This document shows positions 38,692 to 47,489 of a stretch of 64,000 nucleotides of DNA, in pieces. The translations under genes and the position numbers were made by a program. The notes beneath the pieces were generated by a model that made no database searches, had not been told where the DNA came from, and saw only the letters and a list, made by a program, of their open reading frames with translations. The stretch's first letter is position 1, and every line of letters begins with the position of its first letter. This stretch comes from Sphingomonas sp. IC-56 (GTDB taxonomy: Bacteria; Pseudomonadota; Alphaproteobacteria; Sphingomonadales; Sphingomonadaceae), in contig NZ_JAJNDV010000003.1 in assembly GCF_021043375.1 (NCBI RefSeq), positions 296,206-360,205 on the forward strand, written 5' to 3'.

Positions 38692-39345
38692 TCAGGGGAC
38701 CAGCGGCATCCGCATCCTGGCGGGTACGATCGAAGCCAGGGTCACGCCCGCCGCGCCCTCGCGCCAGGCGGCGAGTGTGGTGCGATACTGGTCGTAGGCG
38801 CGATAGAAGCCGGTGAACGGCGCCTCCAACCGGGGCAGCGCGCCCAGCGCGAACGCCTCGAACTCCTCCTGTTTAACCGCCAGCGCCTCGCGCAGCACCT
38901 CATGCGCCACCGCGCAGAACGCTTCATGCGCCGGGGGCTGTGCAAAGAAATTGTAGACCCGCGTCATCGCGTGATCATGCTCGTTCTCCCACTCGGCGGC
39001 ATGGCGCAGGCGGAACTGCGCCTTCACGCTGGCATCCGCCTGCGCCAGCGCGTCGCGATGCACCGCCAGCAGCTGATTGTACTCGGCGATCGTCTCAGCC
39101 TCCAGGGCGTCGCGGCACCCCAGCGCCGCGACGTTCAGCGCCGCGCGTACATGCCAGCTGGTCTGCGCCGGGCTGAGATCGCGGTTCGGTGTCAGGTACC
39201 CGCCCTGCGCGTCGAGCGGAGGCACCGCCTGGTTGGGCGCCGCCCCTTCCGGCGGCCTGGGTGCCTCGGCCCAGTTCTGGGCAAGCGCGGGCGTCGCGCC
39301 CAGCAGTGCGCCGGCAACAAGGATGGAGCGAAGGAAAGCCTGCAT
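38692..39345 (-). CDS. Secreted hypothetical protein, paralogue 1
   Basis: 217 residues. Signal peptide MQAFLRSILVAGALLGATPALAQ, then a helical domain that is clearly repeated in the next gene. Shared landmarks are TPNRDLS, WHVRAALNVAALGCRD, MTRVYNFFAQPPA, FCAVAHEVL and FYRAYDQY. Two conserved cysteines (in ALGC and FCAVA) may form a disulfide. No known domain recognised. GAGG precedes the ATG. It ends 40 bases before ptsP begins, same direction. Confidence 0.75.
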   Translation of the reverse strand: MQAFLRSILVAGALLGATPALAQNWAEAPRPPEGAAPNQAVPPLDAQGGYLTPNRDLSPAQTSWHVRAALNVAALGCRDALEAETIAEYNQLLAVHRDALAQADASVKAQFRLRHAAEWENEHDHAMTRVYNFFAQPPAHEAFCAVAHEVLREALAVKQEEFEAFALGALPRLEAPFTGFYRAYDQYRTTLAAWREGAAGVTLASIVPARMRMPLVP

Positions 39346-39457
39346 GGTGAACCTCTGGGGCCGCGCAGGAAATGCGCGCGGCCAGCAGGCTCATTATAGA
39401 CTGCCGGCAGTTCGCCAGCGGTGCTTCACCATTGGTTTACCGCGTATTCTCAGCCGC

Positions 39458-40177
39458 TTATGGCTGGGGCGGGGCCGGCTGCGGCGGGATGGGCTGGACG
39501 ATCTCCGCGGGCGGCGCGAGTTCTTCGACCCGCACATAACCCGTGGTCACCTGCACCTTGCCGAACTGGTTGGCCCAGCGCGCCAGGTCGGCGAGATACT
39601 TCTCATACGCGCCATAAAAGTCGAGGAACGGCTGCTCCAGCCGCTGCATCGCCTTTGCCGCGTAGGTGGGGAACTCCGCGTCCGGCACCGTCGGCACCTC
39701 CGCCAGCACTTCGCGCGCCACGGCGCAGAAGCCCGGCTGCGCAGGCGGCTGCGCGAAATAGTTGTACAACCGCGTCATCGCCACATCGAGCGTGTTGAGC
39801 GAGCCATATTGCGTCGTCAGCGCCTTGTAGGACTCATCGAACCGGGCGGCGCGCGTGCGGATCAGGTTGTTGTACCCGCTCACCACCGTCTGCGTGGGAT
39901 CGCTGCACCCCAAGGCCGCGACGTTCAGCGCCACGCGCAGGTGCCACACCGTCCCGGCGCCGCTCAGGCTGCGGTTCGGCGTCGCATAGGTGCCGTCGGC
40001 CAGCTTGGGCGGCAGCACCAAGTTCGGTGCCGAGCTTGCCGGCGGGGTCGGCTTGGGCCCCGGCATCGGCGGCAGCGCCATGAAGGGCGGCGGCGCCGGC
40101 GGTGTCACGCGCTCGGCGCAGGCCGCGGCGATCAGCGGCAGGGTCAGCAGGGAAAGGCGAGCAAGGGTACGCAACAT
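39458..40177 (-). CDS. Secreted hypothetical protein, paralogue 2 (possible lipoprotein)
   Basis: 239 residues. The N-terminus MLRTLARLSLLTLPLIAAAC looks like a lipoprotein signal, although its lipobox (AAAC) is weak. A proline-rich linker leads to the same domain as the gene at 38692 (TPNRSLS, WHLRVALNVAALGCSD, MTRLYNYFAQPPA, FCAVAREVL, FYGAYEKY), with a proline-rich C-terminal tail. GGGAG lies 7 bases ahead of the chosen ATG. Tandem duplication followed by divergence of the export signal and tail is the simplest reading. Confidence 0.75.
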   Translation of the reverse strand: MLRTLARLSLLTLPLIAAACAERVTPPAPPPFMALPPMPGPKPTPPASSAPNLVLPPKLADGTYATPNRSLSGAGTVWHLRVALNVAALGCSDPTQTVVSGYNNLIRTRAARFDESYKALTTQYGSLNTLDVAMTRLYNYFAQPPAQPGFCAVAREVLAEVPTVPDAEFPTYAAKAMQRLEQPFLDFYGAYEKYLADLARWANQFGKVQVTTGYVRVEELAPPAEIVQPIPPQPAPPQP

Positions 40178-40241
40178 CAACACACTCTCCCGGGACCTTC
40201 TGTCCCGCCGCAAGTCCGGCCTCGACGAACCGGCATTCTTT

Positions 40242-41273
40242 TCAGGCGGCGCGCTTTTCCAGCGCCTGAACGGCTTCGGCCATCAACGAAGCGATGATGT
40301 CCGCCACCGGCTCTTCCTTGCGCACCATGCCGACCGACTGGCCCGCCATCACCGAACCATGCTCGACATCGCCGTCGATCACCGCGCGGCGCAGCGCACC
40401 GGCCCAGTAATGCTCGATCTGCAACTGCGCCTCGGCCATCTCGACGTTTCCGGTGTCGAGCAGCTGGGCAACTTCGCGCTGCTTGGCGGTGAACAGCTCG
40501 CCGCCGGCGTTCTTCAGCGCACGCACCGGGATCACCGGCAGGCGCGGATCGATCTGCACGCTGGCGATCGCGTCGCGCGCCGACGCGCGGATGAACGCCT
40601 TCTTGAAATTGGCATGCGCGATGCTCTGCGTCGCGCAGACAAAGCGCGTGCCCAGCTGCACCCCCGCGGCACCCATGTCGAGATAGCCTGCGATCGCCTC
40701 GCCCCGACCAATCCCGCCGGCGACGAACACCGGCACGTCAGCCGCGACTTCGGGCAGGATCTCCTGCGCCAGCACGCTAGTCGATACCGGGCCGATATGC
40801 CCGCCGGCTTCCATGCCCTCGACCACCAGCGCATCGACGCCCGATCGGATCAGCTTCTTGGCGAGGCTCAGCGCCGGCGCGAAGCAGATCAGCTTGGCGC
40901 CATTGCCCTTGATCGCGTCCAGCGATCCCGTCGGCGGCAGGCCCCCGGCAAGCACGATATGCGTCACGCCATGCTTGGCGCACACCGCGATCAGGTCGAA
41001 CAGCTGCGGGTGCATGGTGATCAGGTTCACGCCGAACGGCTTGTCGGTCAGCGCCTTGGTGCCTGCGATCTCTGCGTCGAGCAGCTCGGGCGTCATCGCC
41101 CCGCACGCGATCACCCCGAACCCGCCGGCGTTGGAGATCGCCGCCACCAAGTTGCGCTCGGAGACCCAGGACATGGCGCCGCCCAGAATGGCGACCTCCG
41201 AACCCAGAAACTCGCATCCGCGCGCCATGCGGCGCTTGAGGCGCTCGGCGCCGACAGTGTCAGTGGTGGTCAT
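40242..41273 (-). CDS. Nitronate monooxygenase / 2-nitropropane dioxygenase family protein
   Basis: 343 residues. FMN-dependent TIM barrel of the NMO/FabK superfamily. Conserved segments are EVAILGGAMSWVSERNLVAAISNAGGFGVI at the N-terminus, VVEGMEAGGHIG with the candidate catalytic His, and VPVFVAGGIGRGEAIAGYLDMGAAGVQLGTRF, which binds the phosphate. It oxidises alkyl nitronates such as propionate-3-nitronate, or may act as an enoyl reductase; the exact substrate cannot be assigned. Confidence 0.85.
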   Translation of the reverse strand: MTTTDTVGAERLKRRMARGCEFLGSEVAILGGAMSWVSERNLVAAISNAGGFGVIACGAMTPELLDAEIAGTKALTDKPFGVNLITMHPQLFDLIAVCAKHGVTHIVLAGGLPPTGSLDAIKGNGAKLICFAPALSLAKKLIRSGVDALVVEGMEAGGHIGPVSTSVLAQEILPEVAADVPVFVAGGIGRGEAIAGYLDMGAAGVQLGTRFVCATQSIAHANFKKAFIRASARDAIASVQIDPRLPVIPVRALKNAGGELFTAKQREVAQLLDTGNVEMAEAQLQIEHYWAGALRRAVIDGDVEHGSVMAGQSVGMVRKEEPVADIIASLMAEAVQALEKRAA

Positions 41274-41323
41274 GCCGCACGCCTAGCCGCCCTGGCAGCG
41301 TGCGGGCAACCCGCCGCGTGACG

Positions 41324-42130
41324 TCAATCGCCGGAGTTGGCGCGGGTGATCTCGTAATCGATGCGGATCGATACCCAGGCGCCGACCATCTCCTTGCCGC
41401 CGACCCGCGGCGGGCGGACCAGGAACTGGAACGCAGCCTGGCGCACCGATCCGGCCAGACCCGATCCGCGCGGCGATTCGCCCAGCTCCTGGCAATCCTC
41501 GACCCGGTAGCGCGCAACCGTGCGGCAGGCGATCAGCCCCCAGCCAGAGCTGCGCGCCCGGCTGGACATATAGGTGGACAGCTCCGCCCTGGTCGGCCGG
41601 CGATACCATTGCGCGGCATACAGCGGCTCGCCATTGGGCGCCTTGCCCGCGACTTCGCTATCGCCCGGCATGCGTCCGCCGCCGCTGCTGGCCGCCTCGC
41701 CGCTGTCGGCACCGGCCGAGGTGCCGGGCGCCTGCGCGCTCGATTGCACCTTGGCGATGTCGGCGGAGCGATATTCCTGCCGCGTCATCGGGATGATGCC
41801 GTCGGGGAGCACGATCGGTTTTTCGGGTGTCGGCGGCTGCTCGGGCTGCACCTCGGGTGGCCGCACCGGTTGGGGCTGCGGCTGGCTGCGCGAAGCCTTT
41901 GCGGGCGCGGCCTTGGCCGGGCTCTGCTCGGCGGCTTCCTCGCTGTCGCCCGTGCTCACATCGAACGTCGTAGTGCGCGCCCCATCCTCCACGCCGGGCA
42001 AATCGGGCGCCATGAACAGCAGCAACAGCGCGATCAGCGCCTCGACCAGCAGCGCCAGCACCATCGCCACGCCCCGCCGGCCCAGCGTCGCGCGAATGCG
42101 CGTGGAAGCGAGATAGGCGGTCGACGGCAC
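41324..42130 (-). CDS. TonB-like single-pass periplasmic protein, unknown role
   Basis: 268 residues, GTG start. One N-terminal membrane helix (VAMVLALLVEALIALLLLFMA) is followed by a Pro/Gln-rich linker (SQPQPQPVRPPEVQPEQPPTP) like that of TonB, and a compact C-terminal domain with a pair of cysteines (IACRTVARYRVEDC). The layout suggests an energy-transducing or scaffold protein spanning the periplasm, but the C-terminal fold is not clearly TonB. No exbBD genes are nearby. Confidence 0.65.
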   Translation of the reverse strand: MPSTAYLASTRIRATLGRRGVAMVLALLVEALIALLLLFMAPDLPGVEDGARTTTFDVSTGDSEEAAEQSPAKAAPAKASRSQPQPQPVRPPEVQPEQPPTPEKPIVLPDGIIPMTRQEYRSADIAKVQSSAQAPGTSAGADSGEAASSGGGRMPGDSEVAGKAPNGEPLYAAQWYRRPTRAELSTYMSSRARSSGWGLIACRTVARYRVEDCQELGESPRGSGLAGSVRQAAFQFLVRPPRVGGKEMVGAWVSIRIDYEITRANSGD

Positions 42131-42214
42131 GATCCTGTTTAGCCCCCAACCCTCGACATGGCCTTTACGCGCATCAACCGCAGTCTTGCGGCGGAACTAG
42201 GGCGGACGCCCAAA

Positions 42215-42356
42215 CTCCCCTCTCTGCAAGTGAGGGGTCGGGGGTGGGTCGGGGAAAGGACGGGCTCGATGCCCGGCCTTTTCCTTCTTCCACGCCGTTC
42301 GCCGGGCTCGCTTCGCTCGCACCCACCCCCAGCCCCTCCCTCGCAGGGAGGGGGAC
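42215..42356. repeat. Family B intergenic inverted repeat
   Basis: Left arm CTCCCCTCTCTGCAAGTGAGGGG, GGGGGTGGGT; right arm CACCCACCCCCAGCCCCTCCC...GCAGGGAGGGGG. Same family as 18619-18737 and 26429-26580. Lies between the lysC stop and the TonB-like gene start. Confidence 0.83.
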
Positions 42357-42395
42357 TGAGGCGCTAAATGCCGATCCGCTCCCCTGGCGCTCGGC

Positions 42396-43664
42396 TCAGG
42401 CGGCCTCAACCTCCGCGTCCAGCCCATAGGCCGTATGCAGCACGCGCACCGCCAGTTCGGTGTAATCCTCTTCGATCAGCACCGACACCTTGATCTCGGA
42501 CGTGGTGATCGCAAGGATGTTGATGCCGCGCTCGCCCAGCGTCTTGAACATCGTCGCCGCGACGCCGGCATGGCTGCGCATGCCCACGCCCACCACGGAA
42601 ATCTTGGCGACGCGCGTGTCGTGGGTCAGGTCGTTGAAGCCGATCGCCGCCTTGCCCTGATTCAGCGTCTCGATCGACCGTGCCAGATCGGATGACGGCA
42701 CCGTGAAGGTCACGTCGGTCGAACTCGCCGAACCCGCGCTCTGGTGCGCGATGTTCTGGATGATCATGTCGACGTTGATGTTGGCCTCGGCCAGCGGGCC
42801 AAAGATCGCGGCGACCGCGCCCGGCTTGTCGGGCACCGCGGTCAGGGTGATCTTCGCTTCGTTCTTGTCGTGCGCGATGCCGGTGATGAGCTGGCGTTCC
42901 ACGTCTATCTCCTCTTCGCCGACGATCATGGTGCCGGGCAATGTATCCGCCATCGGCACGTCCTCGCCGGTGAAGGACGACAGCACCTGAACGCGGACAT
43001 TTTCCTTCATGGCCAGGCCGACCGAGCGCGTCTGGAGCACCTTGGCCCCGACGCTGGCGAGCTCCAGCATCTCTTCGTAGGTAACTTTCTTCAGCTTGCG
43101 CGCGCGCGGCACGATGCGCGGGTCGGTGGTATAGACCCCGTCGACATCGGTATAGATGTCGCACCGGTCCGCCTTCACCGCCGCCGCGACCGCCACGGCC
43201 GACGTGTCGGAGCCACCGCGCCCCAGCGTGGTGATGCGCCCGTCATGCACGCCCTGGAAGCCCGGCACCACCGCCACTTCGCGGTTGCCCATGCTGGCGA
43301 GCAGCGCCTGGGTCTGGATGTCCTCGATCCGCGCCTTGGCGAACGCGTCCGACGTCTGCACCGGCAGCTGCCAGCCAAGCCACGACCGCGCCGGCACGCC
43401 GATCGCCTGCAACGCGATCGCCAGCAACCCGCTGGTAATCTGCTCGCCGGCGGAAACGACGACGTCATATTCCTTGGGATCGTAGAGCGAGGATGCTTCG
43501 CGGCAGAAGCCGACCAGCCGGTCGGTCTCGCCCGCCATGGCCGAGACCACCACGGCAATGTCGTTGCCCGCGTCCCATTCGCGTTTCACCCGCGCGGCAA
43601 CGCTGCGGATGCGCTCGATCCCGGCCATCGACGTGCCGCCGAACTTCATCACGATGCGTGCCAT
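42396..43664 (-). CDS. lysC: Aspartate kinase
   Basis: 422 residues. First step of the lysine/threonine/methionine pathway. Kinase motif VMKFGGTSMA at the N-terminus, GRGGSDTSAVAVA and VYTTDPRIVPRARK in the catalytic domain, then two ACT domains (ITLTAVPDKPGAVAAIF and ISVVGVGMRSHAGVA) for feedback inhibition. The frame is open far upstream, but the family begins at this ATG. Together with lysA at 9.2 kb the window holds both ends of lysine synthesis. It is divergent from ubiG, with 58 bp between. Confidence 0.94.
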   Translation of the reverse strand: MARIVMKFGGTSMAGIERIRSVAARVKREWDAGNDIAVVVSAMAGETDRLVGFCREASSLYDPKEYDVVVSAGEQITSGLLAIALQAIGVPARSWLGWQLPVQTSDAFAKARIEDIQTQALLASMGNREVAVVPGFQGVHDGRITTLGRGGSDTSAVAVAAAVKADRCDIYTDVDGVYTTDPRIVPRARKLKKVTYEEMLELASVGAKVLQTRSVGLAMKENVRVQVLSSFTGEDVPMADTLPGTMIVGEEEIDVERQLITGIAHDKNEAKITLTAVPDKPGAVAAIFGPLAEANINVDMIIQNIAHQSAGSASSTDVTFTVPSSDLARSIETLNQGKAAIGFNDLTHDTRVAKISVVGVGMRSHAGVAATMFKTLGERGINILAITTSEIKVSVLIEEDYTELAVRVLHTAYGLDAEVEAA

Positions 43665-43722
43665 GGGTGTGTCGGGTCCCCCGGGACTTGGGTAAGATGG
43701 GGCGTCCTGATAGGGGGGGCTT

Positions 43723-44454
43723 ATGGCCAACGCAACTAAAGCAACGATTGACCCCCGCGAAGCTGCGCATTTCGGAAAGCTCGCTGCGGACTGGTGGAAC
43801 CCGCGCGGCTCTTCGGCCATGCTCCACCGCCTCAATCCAGCGCGCCTGGCCTTTATCCGCGAGGCTGCGGACGCGCATTGGGACCTCGATGCCGCCAGCT
43901 TCACGCCATTGGCCGGCAAGACCGCGATCGACGTAGGCTGCGGCGCCGGCCTGCTCGCCGAACCGCTGGCCCGGCTGGGCGCGCAGGTCACTGGCCTCGA
44001 CGCCGCGCCTGAGAATATCGGCGCTGCGCAGGCCCATGCGGCTGCCACCGGTCTCGGAATCGAATATCTCGCCTGCGGGATCGAGGATCTGCACGATCGC
44101 CAGTTTGATCTCGTCACCTCCATGGAAGTGATCGAGCATGTCACCGACCCCGCCGCCTTCGTCGCCGGCCTCGCGAACGCGCTCGCGCCCGGCGGCCTGC
44201 TGATCCTCTCCACCCCCAATCGCACCGCGCTGTCGCGCTTGGCGATGATCACGGTGGGGGAGGGAGCAGGCATGATCCCCAAGGGCACCCATGCCTGGGA
44301 TCAGTTCCTCACCCCCGACGAACTGATCGCGCTGCTCGAAGCGGCCGGGCTGCGCGTCACCGCGCGCACCGGCCTCACCTTCTCCCCCGCGCGCGGCTTC
44401 GTCACCGGCGGCGACGAGACGCTCAACTATCTGTTGAGCGCCGTGCGCGCCTGA
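43723..44454 (+). CDS. ubiG: Ubiquinone biosynthesis O-methyltransferase
   Basis: 243 residues. SAM-dependent methyltransferase that performs both O-methylations of ubiquinone synthesis. The N-terminus (EAAHFGKLAADWWNPRGSSAMLHRLNPARLAFI) is diagnostic of UbiG, followed by SAM motif AIDVGCGAGLLAEPLA and post-motifs including STPNRTALSRL. A G-rich stretch (GGGGGGG) ends 6 bases ahead of the ATG. It ends 4 bases before a convergent gene. Confidence 0.95.
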   Translation: MANATKATIDPREAAHFGKLAADWWNPRGSSAMLHRLNPARLAFIREAADAHWDLDAASFTPLAGKTAIDVGCGAGLLAEPLARLGAQVTGLDAAPENIGAAQAHAAATGLGIEYLACGIEDLHDRQFDLVTSMEVIEHVTDPAAFVAGLANALAPGGLLILSTPNRTALSRLAMITVGEGAGMIPKGTHAWDQFLTPDELIALLEAAGLRVTARTGLTFSPARGFVTGGDETLNYLLSAVRA

Positions 44455-44458
44455 GCGG

Positions 44459-45010
44459 TTACCGGGCGGCGCTTGGCCCCATGTCGAGCAGGAACACCGG
44501 CCCGATATCGATGGTGTGGTTGCCGGTCGCCAGGTGCAGCGTCGCGACGATCTCGCCCGCGGCATAGTCGCGGTCGGCCGTTCCCTTCACGTCGAACATC
44601 TTCCATTCCGGGCCGACCTCCGCCTCGCCGCGGAACACGGTGGAATAGGGCTCCTTGGCCAGCGAGACCTGGAGGTTGGCGACCTTGGCGGTCGGCGCGT
44701 CGCCCTTCACCTTGCGGCCCCAGAATGCCAGGACGAGATTGTCGCCCTTCTTCACCGGCTTGGTGATCGGTGAGATGACGCCGATCGAATAGGGTTTGTC
44801 GGACCCGCCCGGCACGACGATCCGCAGCGCCTGTCCGCCCTGCACGCTGTCGTCCTTGCGCGCCTTGGGCGTGCTGCCCAAGCCATAGACCGTGAACGCC
44901 GCGGGCGCGGGCACGTTGATGATCCTGTCTTCGATATTGTCCTGCGCCCGTGCCGGCGTGCCCAGGCTCAGCGCCACGGCGCCCAGAGCCGTGAAGATCA
45001 GTCCCTTCAT
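44459..45010 (-). CDS. Secreted carbohydrate-binding-module-like protein
   Basis: 183 residues. Signal peptide MKGLIFTALGAVALSLGTPARAQ, then a ~155-residue all-beta domain (ALRIVVPGGSDKPYSIGVISPITKPVKKGDNLVLAFWGRK ... GPEWKMFDVKGTADRDYAAGE ... TIDIGPVFLLDMG). This resembles the N-terminal sugar-binding jelly-roll modules found on xylanases of related bacteria, here without a catalytic domain. Upstream on the minus strand lies a plausible promoter (TTGCCA-N17-TAGCTT). The binding function is inferred from fold resemblance only. Confidence 0.62.
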   Translation of the reverse strand: MKGLIFTALGAVALSLGTPARAQDNIEDRIINVPAPAAFTVYGLGSTPKARKDDSVQGGQALRIVVPGGSDKPYSIGVISPITKPVKKGDNLVLAFWGRKVKGDAPTAKVANLQVSLAKEPYSTVFRGEAEVGPEWKMFDVKGTADRDYAAGEIVATLHLATGNHTIDIGPVFLLDMGPSAAR

Positions 45011-45073
45011 GCTTACTCTCCCCGTTTTGTTTGCCGGGAAGCTATTGCGTCATTTGGCCGCTGGCAACGGCGC

Positions 45074-45445
45074 TCAGAACAGTCGCCCGCCATCCGGCAC
45101 CGGCTCGGAAGGGCGCACCAGCACCACCTTGCCCTCAGCATCGGGAAAGCCGAGCGTCAGCACTTCCGACATCACCTTGCCAATCTGGCGCGGCGGGAAA
45201 TTGACCACCGCCGCTACCTGTGTGCCGACCAGGTCCTCAAGGGCGTAATGCTCGGTGATCTGCGCGGAAGACCGCTTGCGCCCGATCGCCGGCCCGAAAT
45301 CGATCACCAGCTTGAACGCCGGCTTGCGCGCCTCGGGAAAGGGTAGCGCCTCCACGATCGTCCCGACGCGGATGTCGACGGCAAGGAACTGGTCGAAGCC
45401 GATCGTCTCGGCGGCGGGCGCATCGGCGTCATGGTTCATGTGCAT
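45074..45445 (-). CDS. csaA: CsaA-type tRNA-binding domain protein
   Basis: 123 residues, almost entirely one OB-fold tRNA-binding domain (FLAVDIRVGTIVEALPFPEARKPAFKLVIDFG ... SSAQITEHYALEDLVGTQVAAVVNFPPRQIGKVMSEVLTLGF). This is the CsaA form, a small dimeric protein with reported chaperone/secretion-related and tRNA-binding activity. A second in-frame ATG two codons in is an equally plausible start. Confidence 0.9.
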   Translation of the reverse strand: MHMNHDADAPAAETIGFDQFLAVDIRVGTIVEALPFPEARKPAFKLVIDFGPAIGRKRSSAQITEHYALEDLVGTQVAAVVNFPPRQIGKVMSEVLTLGFPDAEGKVVLVRPSEPVPDGGRLF

Positions 45446-45493
45446 GGGAAGGCTTTTGGCAAAGTCCGTTCCTGTCCCGCAAGGGGAGGGTGC

Positions 45494-46516
45494 TCAGCGC
45501 ACCTCCGCCAGTGCCGCCTCCACCACGGCCGGCCGCGCTTCCTCACCCAGCTGCTCCATCGTGCACTGGCGCGGCGCCTTGTCCGGCCGCCAGCGCAGGA
45601 ACCCCGTCCCATGCCGGAACCGCCGCCCGCTGACATGATCGTAGCGCACCTCGACCACCAGTTCGGACCGCAGCGGCTGCCACTCGGCGGACCGCTCGGT
45701 CGACCAGCGGCTGGGCCCGCCGGGCGCATCGCCGGTGAACCCCGGCGCCTCAATCAGACCCTCCAGCTGCGCCGTCAGCGCGGGCCGGTCCGCCGCGGCA
45801 AGCCCGGACGTAAAGCCGACATGGTGCAACAGCCCGCCTGCATCGAACAGCCCGAGCAGCAGCGACCCCACTTCGCGCTTCTTCGCGGCATAGCGGAACC
45901 CGCCCACCACACAATCGGCGGTGCGCAGCCGCTTGACCTTCAGCATCGCGCGCTCGCCGGGTTGATAAGGCTCGTCCAGCCGCTTGGCGACGACGCCGTC
46001 CAGCGCGCCGCCCGCCGTGTCCAGCCACCGCTGCGCGGTCACGCCGTCCTCGGTTCGTGGCGACAGCCGCAGCATCGCAGTGCCGTGCGCGGCATGAAAA
46101 GCCTCCAGCACGCCACGCCGCTCGGCCAGTGGCGCATCGGCGAGCATCCGTCCCTCCAGCGCTAGGCAGTCGAACAGCATCAGCCGCGCCGGCGTCTCCG
46201 CCGACAATTTGCGGATGCGGCTCTCGGCAGGATGCAGCCGCATCTGCAACGCCTCGAACGACAGCGTCGCACCCACCGGGATCAGCAATTCGCCATCCAG
46301 CACCACGTCTTTGACGTCCAGCGCGGCGATCCCTGCCACCACCTCGGGGAAATAGCGCCCCAGCGGCTTGCCCGACTTGGACATCAGCGCGACCTCGCTG
46401 CCCTGCTTGAACACCAGGCAGCGAAATCCATCCCACTTCGGCTCGAACTGCCAGCCGTCATCCTCGGGCAGCGCCTCGACCAGCTTGGCTTCCATCGGTT
46501 CGATCGTGTCGATCAT
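45494..46516 (-). CDS. ATP-dependent DNA ligase (LigC-type)
   Basis: 340 residues. Adenylation domain with motif I lysine in [10 protein letters not shown] (the family KxDG), motif [14 protein letters not shown] and motif [21 protein letters not shown], followed by an OB domain. It matches the stand-alone LigC/LigD-ligase group linked to short-patch or end-joining repair, not the replicative NAD ligase. No Ku or LigD polymerase gene is adjacent. ATG 46516 was chosen over GTG two codons upstream. It is divergent from ung, 47 bp apart. Confidence 0.87.
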   Translation of the reverse strand: MIDTIEPMEAKLVEALPEDDGWQFEPKWDGFRCLVFKQGSEVALMSKSGKPLGRYFPEVVAGIAALDVKDVVLDGELLIPVGATLSFEALQMRLHPAESRIRKLSAETPARLMLFDCLALEGRMLADAPLAERRGVLEAFHAAHGTAMLRLSPRTEDGVTAQRWLDTAGGALDGVVAKRLDEPYQPGERAMLKVKRLRTADCVVGGFRYAAKKREVGSLLLGLFDAGGLLHHVGFTSGLAAADRPALTAQLEGLIEAPGFTGDAPGGPSRWSTERSAEWQPLRSELVVEVRYDHVSGRRFRHGTGFLRWRPDKAPRQCTMEQLGEEARPAVVEAALAEVR

Positions 46517-46563
46517 CCCCACCCAACGTTGACGCCCGCCCCGGGTTGCGGAACAGCGCCGCG

Positions 46564-47259
46564 ATGGCCGATCTGAACCTGCACCCCAGCTGGCGCGAAC
46601 CGCTCCGCGAAGAGTTCGCCAGTCCCTATATGGCTGCGCTGCGGGAATATCTCCGCGCCGAAAAGGCGGCGGGCAAGCGCATCTTCCCCGAAAGCCAGAA
46701 CTGGTTCCGCGCGCTCGACCTCACCCCGCTCGACCAGGTCCGCGTCGTCATCCTCGGCCAGGATCCCTATCACGGCGAAGGCCAAGCGCACGGCCTGTGC
46801 TTCTCGGTCCAGCCCGGCACGCGCACCCCGCCCAGCCTGGTCAACATCTACAAGGAAATGGAGGCCGATCTCGGCATCCCCCGCGCGCGCCACGGCTTTC
46901 TCGAGCATTGGGCGGAGCAGGGCGTGCTGCTCCTCAACGCAGTGCTCACGGTCGAGCAGTCCCGCGCCGCCGCGCACCAGGGCCGCGGCTGGGAGCGCTT
47001 CACCGACGCGGTGATCCGCCTGGTCAACGCCCGGCCCGAACCGGTCGTGTTCATGCTGTGGGGCGCCTACGCGCAGAAGAAGGCTGCGTTCGTGGATTCA
47101 GTCGACCGCGGCGGGCGCCACCTAGTGTTGAAAGCACCGCACCCTTCGCCGCTATCGGCGCACACCGGCTTCTTCGGCTCGGGTCACTTTTCGAAAGCGA
47201 ACGCCTTCCTAGAGAGCCACGGCGAAAAGCCGATCGACTGGGCCCTCCCGGAGCTGTGA
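46564..47259 (+). CDS. ung: Uracil-DNA glycosylase, family 1
   Basis: 231 residues. Removes uracil from DNA. Catalytic motif [18 protein letters not shown] and the minor-groove loop [14 protein letters not shown] are intact. The start was set at [10 protein letters not shown], six codons into the open frame, matching the family N-terminus. A second, unrelated uracil glycosylase (UdgX fusion) lies at 17.2 kb. Confidence 0.95.
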   Translation: MADLNLHPSWREPLREEFASPYMAALREYLRAEKAAGKRIFPESQNWFRALDLTPLDQVRVVILGQDPYHGEGQAHGLCFSVQPGTRTPPSLVNIYKEMEADLGIPRARHGFLEHWAEQGVLLLNAVLTVEQSRAAAHQGRGWERFTDAVIRLVNARPEPVVFMLWGAYAQKKAAFVDSVDRGGRHLVLKAPHPSPLSAHTGFFGSGHFSKANAFLESHGEKPIDWALPEL

Positions 47260-47265
47260 CCCAGA

Positions 47266-47292
47266 AGATCCTCCCCCTCCGGGGGAAGGATT
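47266..47292. repeat. Short GC-rich hairpin after ung
   Basis: ATCCTCCCCCTCCGGGGGAAGGAT forms an imperfect stem, beginning a few bases after the ung stop. The same wording opens and closes the element at 52296-52430. It may terminate ung transcripts although no T-tract follows. Confidence 0.6.
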
Positions 47293-47314
47293 GACCTCGC
47301 TTGCCGCTTCATCA

Positions 47315-47451
47315 AGAACCTCCCCGGCACGGGGAGGGGGACCGCTCGCGCAGCGAGTGGTGGAGGGGGCTCGCCACGGGCGACATGGCTTGAGGAAGCC
47401 CCCCTCCACCATGCTTGCGCATGGTCCCCCTCCCCGTGCCGGGGAGGTTCT
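47315..47451. repeat. Family D intergenic inverted repeat
   Basis: AGAACCTCCCCGGCACGGGG followed by AGGGGGACCGC and GGTGGAGGGGGC, then the inverted copy ending CCCCGTGCCGGGGAGGTTCT. Related copies are at 52296-52430 (complete) and 53935-53998 (left half only). Lies between the convergent ung and GT-UGM genes. Confidence 0.85.
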
Positions 47452-47489
47452 AAATGCTTAAGCCAGCTTCCAGAAAGCCAGCCCTTACC

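Noticed and set aside
42158..42429. Small open frames inside the family B repeat
   Set aside because: They translate the Pro/Gly/Arg-rich repeat arms in several frames and are absent of any start signal.
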